Assembly: GCA_021158225.1 (NCBI GenBank)
Contig: JAGGUZ010000010.1
Coordinates: forward strand, 1 to 46,792
Direction of reading: 5' to 3'
DNA length: 46,792 bases
Source of the DNA: a bacterium
GTDB lineage: Bacteria > Patescibacteriota > Gracilibacteria > UBA1369 > PNNO01
Shown here: positions 18,437 to 28,594 of the stretch, in pieces
How positions within the stretch are numbered: the stretch's first letter is position 1
Layout of the letters: each line of letters starts with the position of its first letter
Notes under the pieces: model-generated
Databases searched by the model: none
What the model saw: only the letters and a program-made list of their open reading frames with translations
Told to the model about the DNA's origin: nothing
Position numbers and translations under genes: made by a program

Positions 18437-19972
18437 ATGAACCAAGATTCGCAAACCGGCGATACCTCAAACGAGTATCACGATAGACTCGAGAAAATCA
18501 AACAAATCCGAGAGATGAAAATAAATCCTTATCCGGATAGTTATAAGAGAACTCATAAGATGCTTGAAGCGAAAGATCTTGGAGAAAAAAAAGGTGTACG
18601 TAAAACAGACGACATTATAAACAAGCCTAATGATAATATAAAAATTTCCGGCAGGCTTATGTCTTTTAGAAATCACGGAAATATTAGTTTCGGACAATTA
18701 CAGGACGATTCGGGACAAATTCAAATCTGTTTTATGAAAAATGTTGTTGGCATAGATGAATATAAATTTTTAAAGAAAATTGATGTCGCCGATTTTTTAG
18801 GATGCCAAGGTGAATTATTCAAAACCAAACATGGCGAGATTACTCTTCTTGTTACAAGATATATTTTGCTTTCAAAGTCATTGCGTCCACTACCTGAAAA
18901 ATTTCACGGACTAAAAGATCAAGAAACTCAATACAGACAACGATATTTAGATCTTACAATAAACGAGGAGACAAAAAAACGATTTGATATGAGATCTGAC
19001 TTTATTCAAGCACTTCGTGAATTTTATTGGCAAAACGGTTTTAGAGAAATTGAAACTCCAATATTAAGTTCGTCTGCTTCCGGAGCTTTGGCTAAGCCTT
19101 TTTTAACTCATCATGAAGCCCTTGATCATGATTTCTTTTTAAGAATTGCCGGTGGAGAAACGTATCTTAAAGAAACAATAGGAGGCGGATATGAAAAAGT
19201 ATTTGAGATAGGGAAAGTCTTTAGAAACGAGGGAATGGACCCTTCTCATTTGCAAGAATTTACGATGAATGAGTTTTATCATGCTTATTGGAATTATAAA
19301 GATTTAATGCAATTCACGGAGGATATGTTTGAATATTTACTTAAAAAAACACTTGGTACTTTAGAAATTGAAATTAAAGATAGAGATGGAACTATCCAAA
19401 AAGTGAACTTTAAGACACCTTGGGAAAAAATCAGTATGAAAGATGCAATTATGGAAAATTGCGGAATAGATATAGAAAAACATAATACGGCCAAAGACCT
19501 TTTAGACGAGATTAAATCTAAGAATATCATTATAGAAGAAGCAAAAAATCTCGGAAGAGGGAACTTAATAGATCAACTATACAAAAAAGTCGCTCGCCCC
19601 AAAATGATAGGTCCACTTTTCCTAATTCAGCATCCTACGGATCTTTCACCACTTGCACGAAGAAACGATGAAAATCCCACTGTAGTAGATAGATTTCAAG
19701 TAATTGTTAACGGTTGGGAAATTGTAAACGCATACTCTGAGTTGATTAATCCGATTGAACAAGCAAAAGCGTTTAATCAGCAGGCACAAGAGCAGGAAAA
19801 GGGGGACGAAGAAGCTCACGGAAAAGATGATGAATTTGTACAGGCAATGGAACACGGCTTCCCTCCAATAGCGGGATGGGGAATGGGGATAGACAGGATT
19901 ATCGCACTTCTGACTAATCAAGACAATTTAAAAGATGTTGTTTTGTTCCCATTAATGCGCCCTTTAGAGTAA
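18437..19972 (+). CDS. lysS: Lysyl-tRNA synthetase, class II
   Basis: GRLMSFRNHGNISFGQLQDDSGQIQICF, YRQRYLDL, EIGKVFRNEGMDPSHLQEFTMNEFYHAY, GWGMGIDRIIALLTN. Confidence 0.95.
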   Translation: MNQDSQTGDTSNEYHDRLEKIKQIREMKINPYPDSYKRTHKMLEAKDLGEKKGVRKTDDIINKPNDNIKISGRLMSFRNHGNISFGQLQDDSGQIQICFMKNVVGIDEYKFLKKIDVADFLGCQGELFKTKHGEITLLVTRYILLSKSLRPLPEKFHGLKDQETQYRQRYLDLTINEETKKRFDMRSDFIQALREFYWQNGFREIETPILSSSASGALAKPFLTHHEALDHDFFLRIAGGETYLKETIGGGYEKVFEIGKVFRNEGMDPSHLQEFTMNEFYHAYWNYKDLMQFTEDMFEYLLKKTLGTLEIEIKDRDGTIQKVNFKTPWEKISMKDAIMENCGIDIEKHNTAKDLLDEIKSKNIIIEEAKNLGRGNLIDQLYKKVARPKMIGPLFLIQHPTDLSPLARRNDENPTVVDRFQVIVNGWEIVNAYSELINPIEQAKAFNQQAQEQEKGDEEAHGKDDEFVQAMEHGFPPIAGWGMGIDRIIALLTNQDNLKDVVLFPLMRPLE

Positions 19973-19976
19973 ACCT

Positions 19977-21653
19977 ATGAAGAACAAAAAGACAAAAAAA
20001 TGGATAGTTCGAGGGGGTCTCTCTCTGATGTTTATTGTGCTTTTTATGATTCTCTATGGCCTTTCGGCATTAAGCGGTCTTAGATTTTTTATTCCACATT
20101 ATTTTGATATAGCCGGAGGACCTTTCAGTGAGAAAAATTATCTTGTTATTTTTCAAAATAATAACGAACTAAGACCCTCGGGAGGGTTTATTTCTTCTTA
20201 TGGAATACTTCATTTTAAAAACGGGTTTTTCAGCAGTATTGATGTAAAAGATGTATTTGGAGAAATTGCAAATCATCAATATATTGATCCTCCTTATCCT
20301 CAACAAAAATTATTGGATGGAAAATTCTATCAAGGCTATACATTTAGAGATGCAAATTATTATGCTGATTTCCCTGAAACTGTAACGGAACTCATGAAAA
20401 TGTATCGACTGACTGATAATAAAACTCAACTCGACGGAGTTATTGCTATAAACTTAAATGTTATGGAGGATTTATTAAATATTTTAAAATATATTCGCAT
20501 TAGTGATTTAAAATTTACCTCTGAAAATATATTTGAATTACTTGAATTTTCGTTAAATAATATTGATTATCATAATATTCAAGAAATTACACAAAGAAAA
20601 AACATTCTTGCTCCTTTAGCAAAGGCTTTAATTAAAAAAATGATTTTTTCACCTTTCAAATGGAGACAAATAAGTGATGCGATTATTGAAAATCTAAATA
20701 AAAAAAATATTCAACTTTATTTCTTTAACCAAGCTTTACAAGAAAAAATCAATCAAAAAGAATGGGGGGGTGCATGGCCAAAGACCAGTAGCGATTTTCT
20801 GGCTATCGTTGAAGCGAATCTTGCAGGAATGAAATCTGATAGGTATATAAAAAGAAATATAAAATACAGATTGCAGATTTGGGAAGACAAAGGGAGATAC
20901 ACACTAACCGGAACAACAATTATTGAAATGGAACATTTTGGAGATTATAATGTGCCGATTAGCGGAAACTATCAAGGATATCTTCGTATATATCTACCAA
21001 AAAATGCCAATTTAATAGAATCAAATGTTGATGTGCATAATGATTCAACTTCAAAACATACTATTTTTGGCACAATAGTTAAATTAAAACCAGGTGAACA
21101 TAAAAGAATAGAATTTAAATATGAACTTCCCTCTTCAATTTTCAATGGCAAAACTTATAATTTAAATCTGATTAAACAATCGGGAACCACAGATGATAAC
21201 TATTCAGTTATTATTGAGGCTCCGCAAGGCACTGAAATCGCCAAGGGTTCAAAATTTGAAGGACGCGAAAATTATGCTATTTGGGAGGGGAAACTATTGA
21301 AAAATATATCACTTAAATTTAATTTACTTCCTGATAAACTCAGTCCACGAATTGCTTATTCAAAAATCGATTCACTTGATAAAATTTTAGTTGTTTTTAA
21401 TGAAAGAATTAATCCTGAAATTTTGGAAAATCTTTCAAATTTCACAATTGAAGATACAGATAAAGCTAATATTAAAATACATGACAATATTAAAATAAAA
21501 GATGTTCATGTTGATTTTAAAGACCTATGGATTGAAATTGAAGGGATGACAAAGCAACCTAAAGAATTTTACAAACTCACAATTGAAAATGCTGAAGATT
21601 TATATGGAAATTCAATACAACCACTTCCAAAAAGCATTACTTTGGTACAATAA
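19977..21653 (+). CDS. DUF4012-family membrane-anchored protein
   Basis: NYLVIFQNNNELRPSGGFISSYGILHFKNGFF and N-terminal TM. Confidence 0.8.
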   Translation: MKNKKTKKWIVRGGLSLMFIVLFMILYGLSALSGLRFFIPHYFDIAGGPFSEKNYLVIFQNNNELRPSGGFISSYGILHFKNGFFSSIDVKDVFGEIANHQYIDPPYPQQKLLDGKFYQGYTFRDANYYADFPETVTELMKMYRLTDNKTQLDGVIAINLNVMEDLLNILKYIRISDLKFTSENIFELLEFSLNNIDYHNIQEITQRKNILAPLAKALIKKMIFSPFKWRQISDAIIENLNKKNIQLYFFNQALQEKINQKEWGGAWPKTSSDFLAIVEANLAGMKSDRYIKRNIKYRLQIWEDKGRYTLTGTTIIEMEHFGDYNVPISGNYQGYLRIYLPKNANLIESNVDVHNDSTSKHTIFGTIVKLKPGEHKRIEFKYELPSSIFNGKTYNLNLIKQSGTTDDNYSVIIEAPQGTEIAKGSKFEGRENYAIWEGKLLKNISLKFNLLPDKLSPRIAYSKIDSLDKILVVFNERINPEILENLSNFTIEDTDKANIKIHDNIKIKDVHVDFKDLWIEIEGMTKQPKEFYKLTIENAEDLYGNSIQPLPKSITLVQ

Positions 21654-21713
21654 TTGAAGAGTGTACCCAATATAAAAATATGATATAAAGGAAACACATT
21701 AATAAAATACACA

Positions 21714-23528
21714 GTGGACACAATCGCAGTTTTAGATTTTGGTGGACAATATGCCCATCTTATTGCAAACAGGACAAGAAGATTAAATGTTTATTCCGAA
21801 ATTCTGGATAGCAATACACCGGCAGAGAAATTAAAAGAATATAAAGGTATTATTTTATCCGGTGGTCCGCAAAGCGTTTATGATGAAAATTCTCCACAAT
21901 GCGATCCTCAACTTTTCTATCTTGGGATTCCTGTTCTTGGTATTTGTTACGGACTTCAAATAATGGTCCATAAAAAGGGTGGACATGTGTCTTCCGGTAA
22001 GATTAAAGAATATGGTTTCGCCAGACTTAATTTGTCTAAACGAAAAGGAATTTTTGAAGATCTTGAACCTGAAGAAAACGTATGGATGAGCCATGGAGAC
22101 GAGGTTACAAGCCTCCCCGAAGGAATGGAAATTGTGGGATCAACCGACAATTGTGCAAATGCCGCGATTGCCGATTTTGATAAAAATCTTTATGGAGTTC
22201 AGTTCCATCCTGAAGTCACCCATACAGATCATGGAATGAAAATCTTGGATAACTTTTTAAAAATTACCGGAGCAAAACGTGAATGGAATCTTGATAAATT
22301 CATTGAAAACGAATTGGAAGCAATTAAGAAAAAAGTGGGAGATAACAATGTTTTTATGCTTATAAGCGGAGGAGTTGATTCAACTGTAGCATATAAACTT
22401 ATTCAAAAAGCTATAGGAACAAAACGAACTTACGGACTTTTTGTCGACACCGGCCTTATTAGAGAACACGAAAGGGAAGAAGTTGAAGAAGCCTACAAAA
22501 AAGCCGGAATTGAGAATGTGCATTTTTATTATGCCGGAGATAAGTTTTTTACACATTTACAAAACATTTATAAGCCTGAAGAAAAAAGAAAAATTATCGG
22601 AGATACTTTTATTAATGTTCAAAAAGATACTGTTGAAACAATGCAACTGAATCCTGAAAAGTGGCTACTTGGGCAAGGAACAATCTATCCGGATACAATT
22701 GAAACCGGTGGAACAAAAAATTCCGATAAAATCAAAACCCATCATAATAGAGTCGAGCAAATTGAAGAAATGATTAAAGCCGGTAAAGTTATAGAACCTC
22801 TAATGCAACTTTATAAAGATGAAGTACGTCAAGTTGGGTTAAAACTTGGTATCCCCGAAGAAATTGTGCAAAGACATCCGTTCCCGGGACCCGGACTCGG
22901 CGTACGATGTTTGTGCGCCAAACAAGATGACTACCCGGAAAATTACGAAAATATGCAAAGCGAAATTAACACATATCTTCAAGAAATATATGGAATTAAT
23001 GGGCAAATTTTGCCTCTTAAAAGTGTTGGTGTTCAAGGAGACTCAAGAACATATCGTCATCCGTTTTTAATCAAACTTCATAAAGATTTAAAAAGAGATT
23101 GGGGATTACTGGCAAAAATTTCAACCGACATAACAAATAGATTTAGTACAATTAACAGAGTTCTTCTTCTATTGCATCCTCACGGAGTCATAGAAAAAAA
23201 AATCAAGCCGGGATATTTAACAAAAGAAAGAATAGAATTATTGCAAAAAGCCGATTACAGAGTTACTCAGTTCATCAAGTATCATAAAATGTATCAAGAA
23301 ATTTGGCAGTTTCCAGTAGTGCTTTTGCCACTTAGCCTAAACAATGAAGGAGGGGAAAGTGTGGTTTTGCGCCCAATCCAATCCGAAGAAGCAATGACCG
23401 CAAACTTCTACAGAATGACATGGAAATGGCTAGACGAACTTGTGGAAGGATTAGAAGCAACTCCTGGAATCGACGGAGTGTTTTATGATTTAACAAATAA
23501 ACCTCCCGGAACTATTGAGTGGGAATAA
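21714..23528 (+). CDS. guaA: GMP synthase (glutamine-hydrolysing)
   Basis: GTG start; GATase GILSGGPQSVYDE...GICYGLQIM...GVQFHPEVTHT; PP-loop LISGGVDSTVAY; HPFPGPGLGVR; C-terminal PPGTIEWE. Confidence 0.96.
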   Translation: MDTIAVLDFGGQYAHLIANRTRRLNVYSEILDSNTPAEKLKEYKGIILSGGPQSVYDENSPQCDPQLFYLGIPVLGICYGLQIMVHKKGGHVSSGKIKEYGFARLNLSKRKGIFEDLEPEENVWMSHGDEVTSLPEGMEIVGSTDNCANAAIADFDKNLYGVQFHPEVTHTDHGMKILDNFLKITGAKREWNLDKFIENELEAIKKKVGDNNVFMLISGGVDSTVAYKLIQKAIGTKRTYGLFVDTGLIREHEREEVEEAYKKAGIENVHFYYAGDKFFTHLQNIYKPEEKRKIIGDTFINVQKDTVETMQLNPEKWLLGQGTIYPDTIETGGTKNSDKIKTHHNRVEQIEEMIKAGKVIEPLMQLYKDEVRQVGLKLGIPEEIVQRHPFPGPGLGVRCLCAKQDDYPENYENMQSEINTYLQEIYGINGQILPLKSVGVQGDSRTYRHPFLIKLHKDLKRDWGLLAKISTDITNRFSTINRVLLLLHPHGVIEKKIKPGYLTKERIELLQKADYRVTQFIKYHKMYQEIWQFPVVLLPLSLNNEGGESVVLRPIQSEEAMTANFYRMTWKWLDELVEGLEATPGIDGVFYDLTNKPPGTIEWE

Positions 23529-23533
23529 AATTT

Positions 23534-24700
23534 TTATAGCATAATAGTCATTAAAGCTCCGGCAACAAGTGGAATAACCACATTGTCATCCAGTTCCATT
23601 TCAAAGCGTTTAATTCCAATATCAATTGACTCAATTGCCATAGCGATGGCACTTGCTATAAAAGCGGGCCACAATGGAACAAAGAAAAGGGCTGCAAGTG
23701 TGGATGCCAATATGGAAACGATCGTTCCTTCAATATTCTTTTTTTGATTAAACGGATTTTTTATTTTACCAAAATGCCTGCCAACAATATTTGTTACCGA
23801 GTCCCCGACAGCCATTATCATTATGGATGCCATTGCTATATTTTTTTCAAATATTAAGGTTGCAAGAGCGGCTCCAAGCACCAAAAAAAACGATCCTCTC
23901 CCGGGAAAACGTGCCATATGATGGGGCCTTTCAAAATATTCCAATAATTCGTGGACAAGCGGTACACGCATTTTTCTTGCTACAAGCACTAAAATTCCTC
24001 CAATAAATGTAATGAAAAACAAAATCCGACTATTCATAAGCTGAAGCTTTAATAAAAGCACAATTAAAGTGCCAATACCTAAATGCGCGGTTTGTCTTCT
24101 TAATTCAAATTTATCAGTGAGTTTCAAATCCAGCCATTCTAGCAATTTATATTTTTTCTCCAAATTTAAAATGCCGTAAGTTGTAACAAGTCCAACGACA
24201 ATTCCAGCTATAATATCACTTAAACTGTGAACTCCAAGATAAATCCGACTAAACACAATCAAAATCATGAAAAAATAAACAAGAAGTAAACTTTTCTTTC
24301 CGAAAATATATTTCTGAAACGGAAGAAGAGAACAAAGTACCGCAGTATGTATACTCGGGAAAGCATAACCGGAAGCCAATAAAAGTGGTTGCCCATACGC
24401 AAGAGCATATGGTCTGGGTACCTGAAAAATCAATTTAAGTAGAAAAGAAGCTTCCAAAGCGACAAGAACACTAAGTGTCATGAACAATATGAATCGATAT
24501 TTTTTCTGCAACAAACTTACAACACCAATGACCCCAAAAATAAAAATAACACCGAAATCGGTTACAAAATACATAATGGATGTAAGTTGTATAAACCTGA
24601 TACTATTTATTAAACTAAAAACATACTCATCCAAAAAAAATGTGAAAATAATAAAAATATATCCAACCGAAGCTATCTTGAAAACTGTATTTTTTACCAT
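23534..24700 (-). CDS. Fusion of PAP2-type phosphatase and CTP-dependent dolichol/phytol-kinase-like (SEC59/CDS-like) membrane domain
   Basis: PAP2 motifs KLIFQVPRP, PSIH, SRIYLGVHSLSD; C-terminal ELRRQTAHLGIGTL, MAVGDSVTNIVGRHFGKIK...KNIEGTIVS. Confidence 0.85.
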   Translation of the reverse strand: MVKNTVFKIASVGYIFIIFTFFLDEYVFSLINSIRFIQLTSIMYFVTDFGVIFIFGVIGVVSLLQKKYRFILFMTLSVLVALEASFLLKLIFQVPRPYALAYGQPLLLASGYAFPSIHTAVLCSLLPFQKYIFGKKSLLLVYFFMILIVFSRIYLGVHSLSDIIAGIVVGLVTTYGILNLEKKYKLLEWLDLKLTDKFELRRQTAHLGIGTLIVLLLKLQLMNSRILFFITFIGGILVLVARKMRVPLVHELLEYFERPHHMARFPGRGSFFLVLGAALATLIFEKNIAMASIMIMAVGDSVTNIVGRHFGKIKNPFNQKKNIEGTIVSILASTLAALFFVPLWPAFIASAIAMAIESIDIGIKRFEMELDDNVVIPLVAGALMTIML

Positions 24701-25506
24701 ATGACATCCGTTTTTACGGTATCGATTGAAAGGGAAAGTTCTTCATTCCCGAATTTTTTAAAACTATCAGCAGAATCGGTCGTTACATACTCCCTTGTTC
24801 CACCTTGAGTAATCAACTTTTCAATTTCCGGATGTCTATTTAAATAATCTTTTAAACTCTCAGCTATAATCTCTCCTGACTTAAGAACATTGACATTTTT
24901 CCCCATATATCTTTTGAAATCCTTATACATAAGAGGATAATGCGTACATCCCAATATTAATGTATCGCTGTTTTTTGATTTAAGCGGAAGCAAATATTTT
25001 TTTAGAATTTTTTTTGCTTCCGGTTTATGATGCCAATGTTCTTCTATTAAAGACACAAGCAACGGACAAGCTTTTGAAAAAACATTAATATCGGGATCTA
25101 GCTTCTTAAGTTCAATTTCATATGCATTGGAAGCGATTGTTCCACGAGTACCAACAACACTTATTCGTTTTGTATTGGTATTTGTCGTAGCATATTCAGC
25201 TAATGGCCTAATTACTCCAAGAATTTTTTTATCGGCTATATTCTTATCACGCAAATATTTTTGTTGAAGATGTCTAAGTGCCAAAGCGGAAACCGTATTA
25301 CAAGCAATAATAATTAATCTGCACCCTCTGTCAAACAAATATTCCACAGCCTGCTCGCTATACCTTTTAATGGTTTCAGGTGTACGCGTTCCGTAAGGCG
25401 TGCGCGCATTATCACCAAGATATATGTAATCATATTGAGGAAGCTTTTCCAAAACAGGCTTAAGCACTGTTAACCCTCCATATCCCGAATCAAATAATCC
25501 AATCAT
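24694..25506 (-). CDS. murI: Glutamate racemase
   Basis: MIGLFDSGYGGLTVLKPV, YLGDNARTPYGTR, IIACNTVSALAL, LGCTHYPLM. Confidence 0.95.
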   Translation of the reverse strand: MIGLFDSGYGGLTVLKPVLEKLPQYDYIYLGDNARTPYGTRTPETIKRYSEQAVEYLFDRGCRLIIIACNTVSALALRHLQQKYLRDKNIADKKILGVIRPLAEYATTNTNTKRISVVGTRGTIASNAYEIELKKLDPDINVFSKACPLLVSLIEEHWHHKPEAKKILKKYLLPLKSKNSDTLILGCTHYPLMYKDFKRYMGKNVNVLKSGEIIAESLKDYLNRHPEIEKLITQGGTREYVTTDSADSFKKFGNEELSLSIDTVKTDVIW

Positions 25507-25558
25507 AATAAAACATTAAACCTCAGTTACTTTAACGCTTTATTAATATATAAGACAA

Positions 25559-25599
25559 TAGACAATTTTATGACCATTTAGTATACTTGCAATTGTCTA
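25559..25599 (+). promoter_or_regulatory. Promoter framed by perfect 9-bp inverted repeat TAGACAATT/AATTGTCTA (candidate operator)
   Basis: TAGACAATT 25559-25567 and AATTGTCTA 25591-25599; TAGACA, 17-nt spacer, TATACT (25582-25587). Confidence 0.55.
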
Positions 25600-25611
25600 A
25601 TTAAAGCATTC

Positions 25612-26340
25612 ATGAGCACATCGCTTAAAATTATATCTATTTTGGTTGGAGTCCTTGTCGGTCTTTTAGTAATGGCTCAATTTAGAACTTCAACGCCACT
25701 CGGCAGTTCATATCCTCTTGATCAAGTAAGGGCTCAAAAAGAACTTATAAAGTCATATATTGATGACGAAACTCAATTGAAGAGTCGTATAGTTTCACTC
25801 CGTGAAAAAATAGATCAAACCCTAAAAGACAATAAACTGATTAGTCAAACCACGAATTTGGAAAAATTAAATGAACTAAAAAAACAAATAGATCTCTCTG
25901 AAATAAAAGGAAAGGGCTTTAACATAAATCTGGACGACAGTCCTTATATTGACAGAGACTCTATAAAACCCGATGAAGGCGGAATTGTTTATGCAGCCGA
26001 TATACGTGATATTATAAATCTTTTACGAGCAAATAATGTTGAAGGAATCGCAGTTAATGATCAAAGAATAATTGCAACATCCCCAATTACATCCGTAGGA
26101 AATAGTGTGCTGATAAACAACTCTCATCTTTCTCCTCCATTTAATATTTCAGTTATCGGTGATTATGAATCTTTTCTGGTTAGAATATCCGACCCGGGGG
26201 TACTAACAGATTTACAAAAAAGGGTTAATGAAAATGGAATAAAATTTTCGATAAAACAATCACCACATATAATTCTACCGATTTATAATGGCCAATTCAG
26301 ATTAAAATTTATTAAACGTACAGATGAATCTACTTCATAG
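25612..26340 (+). CDS. DUF881 family protein (first of tandem pair)
   Basis: N-terminal TM plus coiled-coil; DDSPYIDRDSIKPDEGGIVYAADIRDIINLLRANNVEGIAVNDQRI. Confidence 0.85.
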   Translation: MSTSLKIISILVGVLVGLLVMAQFRTSTPLGSSYPLDQVRAQKELIKSYIDDETQLKSRIVSLREKIDQTLKDNKLISQTTNLEKLNELKKQIDLSEIKGKGFNINLDDSPYIDRDSIKPDEGGIVYAADIRDIINLLRANNVEGIAVNDQRIIATSPITSVGNSVLINNSHLSPPFNISVIGDYESFLVRISDPGVLTDLQKRVNENGIKFSIKQSPHIILPIYNGQFRLKFIKRTDESTS

Positions 26341-26980
26341 AAAAAAGAATAAATCTAATATGCAAATTGCATTGTTATTGATAACCGGCTTGGTACTGGG
26401 ATTTATTGTTATAATTCAAGCGAAACATTTTACAAATTATATTGAAACTATTGGACGTGACAGTACAGAAAATGTTTTTAGGCGTATCCAAATTTTAAAA
26501 ATATCCAACGACGAACTAAAAGATGAAATCTCATCACTGGAAACACAATTTGAAGATTTGAATGATCAAGCACAATCATTCGCCACAATTGATAATGATA
26601 TTAAAAAAGATGAAATAATTGCCGGAGAGACCGATATTTTCGGTCCCGGCATTGAACTAACCATTGAAAATAATCTAAATGTAGTTTGGTTTATAGATCT
26701 TACAAATGAATTAATAACCTCCGGGGCCGAAGCCATCAGTGTAAATAATATAAGACTCACCAATTCAACCATGGGATTTGACCCTCTTCCAAACGGTCAA
26801 ATAATGATAAACGGTGTGATTCTCCAGCCCCCATATACATTCCAAGCCATTGGAGATAAAGAAGAATTAAATCAAATATTAACAAATCCCATAGGAATTC
26901 TTAACAGAATGAATTCCGCAATCAAAGATTTTAAATACGAAATCTCTCAAAAAGACAGGATTGATATGAAAAAGGTTTAG
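26324..26980 (+). CDS. DUF881 family protein (second of tandem pair)
   Basis: Overlaps previous CDS by 17 nt; NLNVVWFIDLTNELITSGAEAISVNNIRLTNSTMG. Confidence 0.83.
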   Translation: MNLLHRKKNKSNMQIALLLITGLVLGFIVIIQAKHFTNYIETIGRDSTENVFRRIQILKISNDELKDEISSLETQFEDLNDQAQSFATIDNDIKKDEIIAGETDIFGPGIELTIENNLNVVWFIDLTNELITSGAEAISVNNIRLTNSTMGFDPLPNGQIMINGVILQPPYTFQAIGDKEELNQILTNPIGILNRMNSAIKDFKYEISQKDRIDMKKV

Positions 26981-26984
26981 GCAT

Positions 26985-27524
26985 TTATGTATATGCCAAT
27001 ATAAGCCAAATTGGTTGCAAACCGAGCAATATAGCTAAAAGCACATAAAGCACTCGTTTGTTGTATCTTTCTTTCTTGTGACCAGCTAAAAGCTTTTGAT
27101 GTTCAAGTATTGGAACCGACGACTCAATTTGAGACTCCAATTGCCCGACTCTATAATTTGCTCCTTCAAGCCTTTGCTGAAAAACTTTTAAATCTCTTTG
27201 TGATTCATCGTATAAATTTTTATAAATTCTATTTTCAACTTTCTCAATAAAATTAACATCGGACTCAATTAATATATCCGGCGTCGGCACAGATGGGGTT
27301 TTGTGATGAATTTGAGGTTGCCTGTATTTAATTTTTCTATGTGACCTTCTTTCCTTCGCAAGCTTAGTTATCTCATCTATATTTAAGAAAACCCTACCAG
27401 CAATATTCTTATTCGAAACCTTAGCTATCTTAATATAACGATCTAATGTACGTGTTGACACCTTGAGAATCTTTGAAGCTTCATTCCGGCTTACTGTAAA
27501 TGTTTTTTCAGCTTGAGTCGACAT
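26985..27524 (-). CDS. Putative membrane-tethered HTH DNA-binding protein
   Basis: N-terminal VSRNEASKILKVSTRTLDRYIKIAKV...GRVFLNIDEI HTH; central coiled-coil; C-terminal TM RVLYVLLAILLGLQPIWLILAY. Confidence 0.7.
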   Translation of the reverse strand: MSTQAEKTFTVSRNEASKILKVSTRTLDRYIKIAKVSNKNIAGRVFLNIDEITKLAKERRSHRKIKYRQPQIHHKTPSVPTPDILIESDVNFIEKVENRIYKNLYDESQRDLKVFQQRLEGANYRVGQLESQIESSVPILEHQKLLAGHKKERYNKRVLYVLLAILLGLQPIWLILAYT

Positions 27525-27571
27525 AAATTTTATATGTTATTTTGACTATGTCGATGTTAATATACATATAT

Positions 27572-27600
27572 TTGCACATTCTGGCAAGTGCTAGTATGAT
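27572..27600 (+). promoter_or_regulatory. Promoter of the trmH-family gene, positioned for a leaderless transcript
   Basis: TTGCAC (27572-27577), 17-nt spacer, TATGAT (27595-27600); ATG at 27607. Confidence 0.7.
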
Positions 27601-27606
27601 ACGCAC

Positions 27607-28155
27607 ATGAGTCAAAGAAAACTAACCTCGGAAGAAATTGTAAAAAACAAAAAAAGTATCGATGAAATTCGATTACTTCCACGAACTCCAATTGTTGCGA
27701 TCTTGGATAATATTAGAAGTTTATATAATGTTGGAGCAATGTTTAGAACTTCCGATGGGCTGATGTTGAAAAAAATATATTTATGCGGGATGACCGGAAT
27801 ACCACCAAGGAAAGAGATTGAAAAAACATCGCTCGGGGCATCGCAAACAGTCCCATGGGAATATAGAAAAAAAACCATAGACATTGTTAAAGAACTAAAG
27901 GAAGAAGGTTACCAAATAATTGCTCTTGAACTTACCGATCCACCGATGCATTATGCGAAAGCAAATTTTTCATTTCCGGTAGCGCTTATTGTTGGACACG
28001 AAATAAACGGCGTTTCCGACGAAGTAATGAATGAAGTAGATTTATCTATATCAATTCCCATGCTGGGAAGAGCAAATTCTTTAAATGTTGCTACAGCTTA
28101 CGGTATCGCTACGTATCAAATACTTTATAAGTACCAAAACAATGTTTCATCTTGA
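27607..28155 (+). CDS. TrmH/SpoU-family RNA methyltransferase
   Basis: ILDNIRSLYNVGAMFRTSDG, ALIVGHEINGVSDEVM, SIPMLGRANSLNVATAYGIATYQIL. Confidence 0.93.
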   Translation: MSQRKLTSEEIVKNKKSIDEIRLLPRTPIVAILDNIRSLYNVGAMFRTSDGLMLKKIYLCGMTGIPPRKEIEKTSLGASQTVPWEYRKKTIDIVKELKEEGYQIIALELTDPPMHYAKANFSFPVALIVGHEINGVSDEVMNEVDLSISIPMLGRANSLNVATAYGIATYQILYKYQNNVSS

Positions 28156-28594
28156 ATTTTACAACGAGACGAAAGAATCAATTTCCGGAAAAATTTTCGA
28201 AGATCTGCTTAATACAATCAATGATAATTTTAAGCAAATTTTTCCAAAAATGCTGAATAAAAACAAGCAATATTTTATTTCTTGCACGATTGTTAACGAT
28301 AAACTCATGGAGAAAATTAACAAACAGTATAGAGGGAAAGATCAACCAACCGACGTTATATCGCTTGGATACTTAGAAAAAGGGTCATTTCCCGGAAATG
28401 ATATGGCGGGTGAAATTTTCATCTCGTTCGATACAGCAAATAGACAAGCAAACAATCTCAACCATTCAACTTTAACCGAAATAGCATTCTTGTTCATTCA
28501 TGGGATACTTCATATTTTAGGATACGAACACAAAGAAGAAAAAGATTTTAAATTAATGATGGATTTGACTAATCAAATTCTCTCTTTAAAGTAA
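28144..28594 (+). CDS. ybeY: Endoribonuclease YbeY
   Basis: [15 protein letters not shown], zinc motif [16 protein letters not shown] at 28144 preferred over the track start. Confidence 0.9.

Noticed and set aside
27541-27571. AT-rich near-palindrome aatatacatatatt as an operator
   Set aside because: Low complexity in an AT-rich genome; no second copy noticed
28144-28155. Alternative genetic code with UGA=Gly (as in Gracilibacteria)
   Set aside because: trmH-family ORF ends naturally at TGA (...NNVSS*) and long conserved ORFs contain no in-frame TGA
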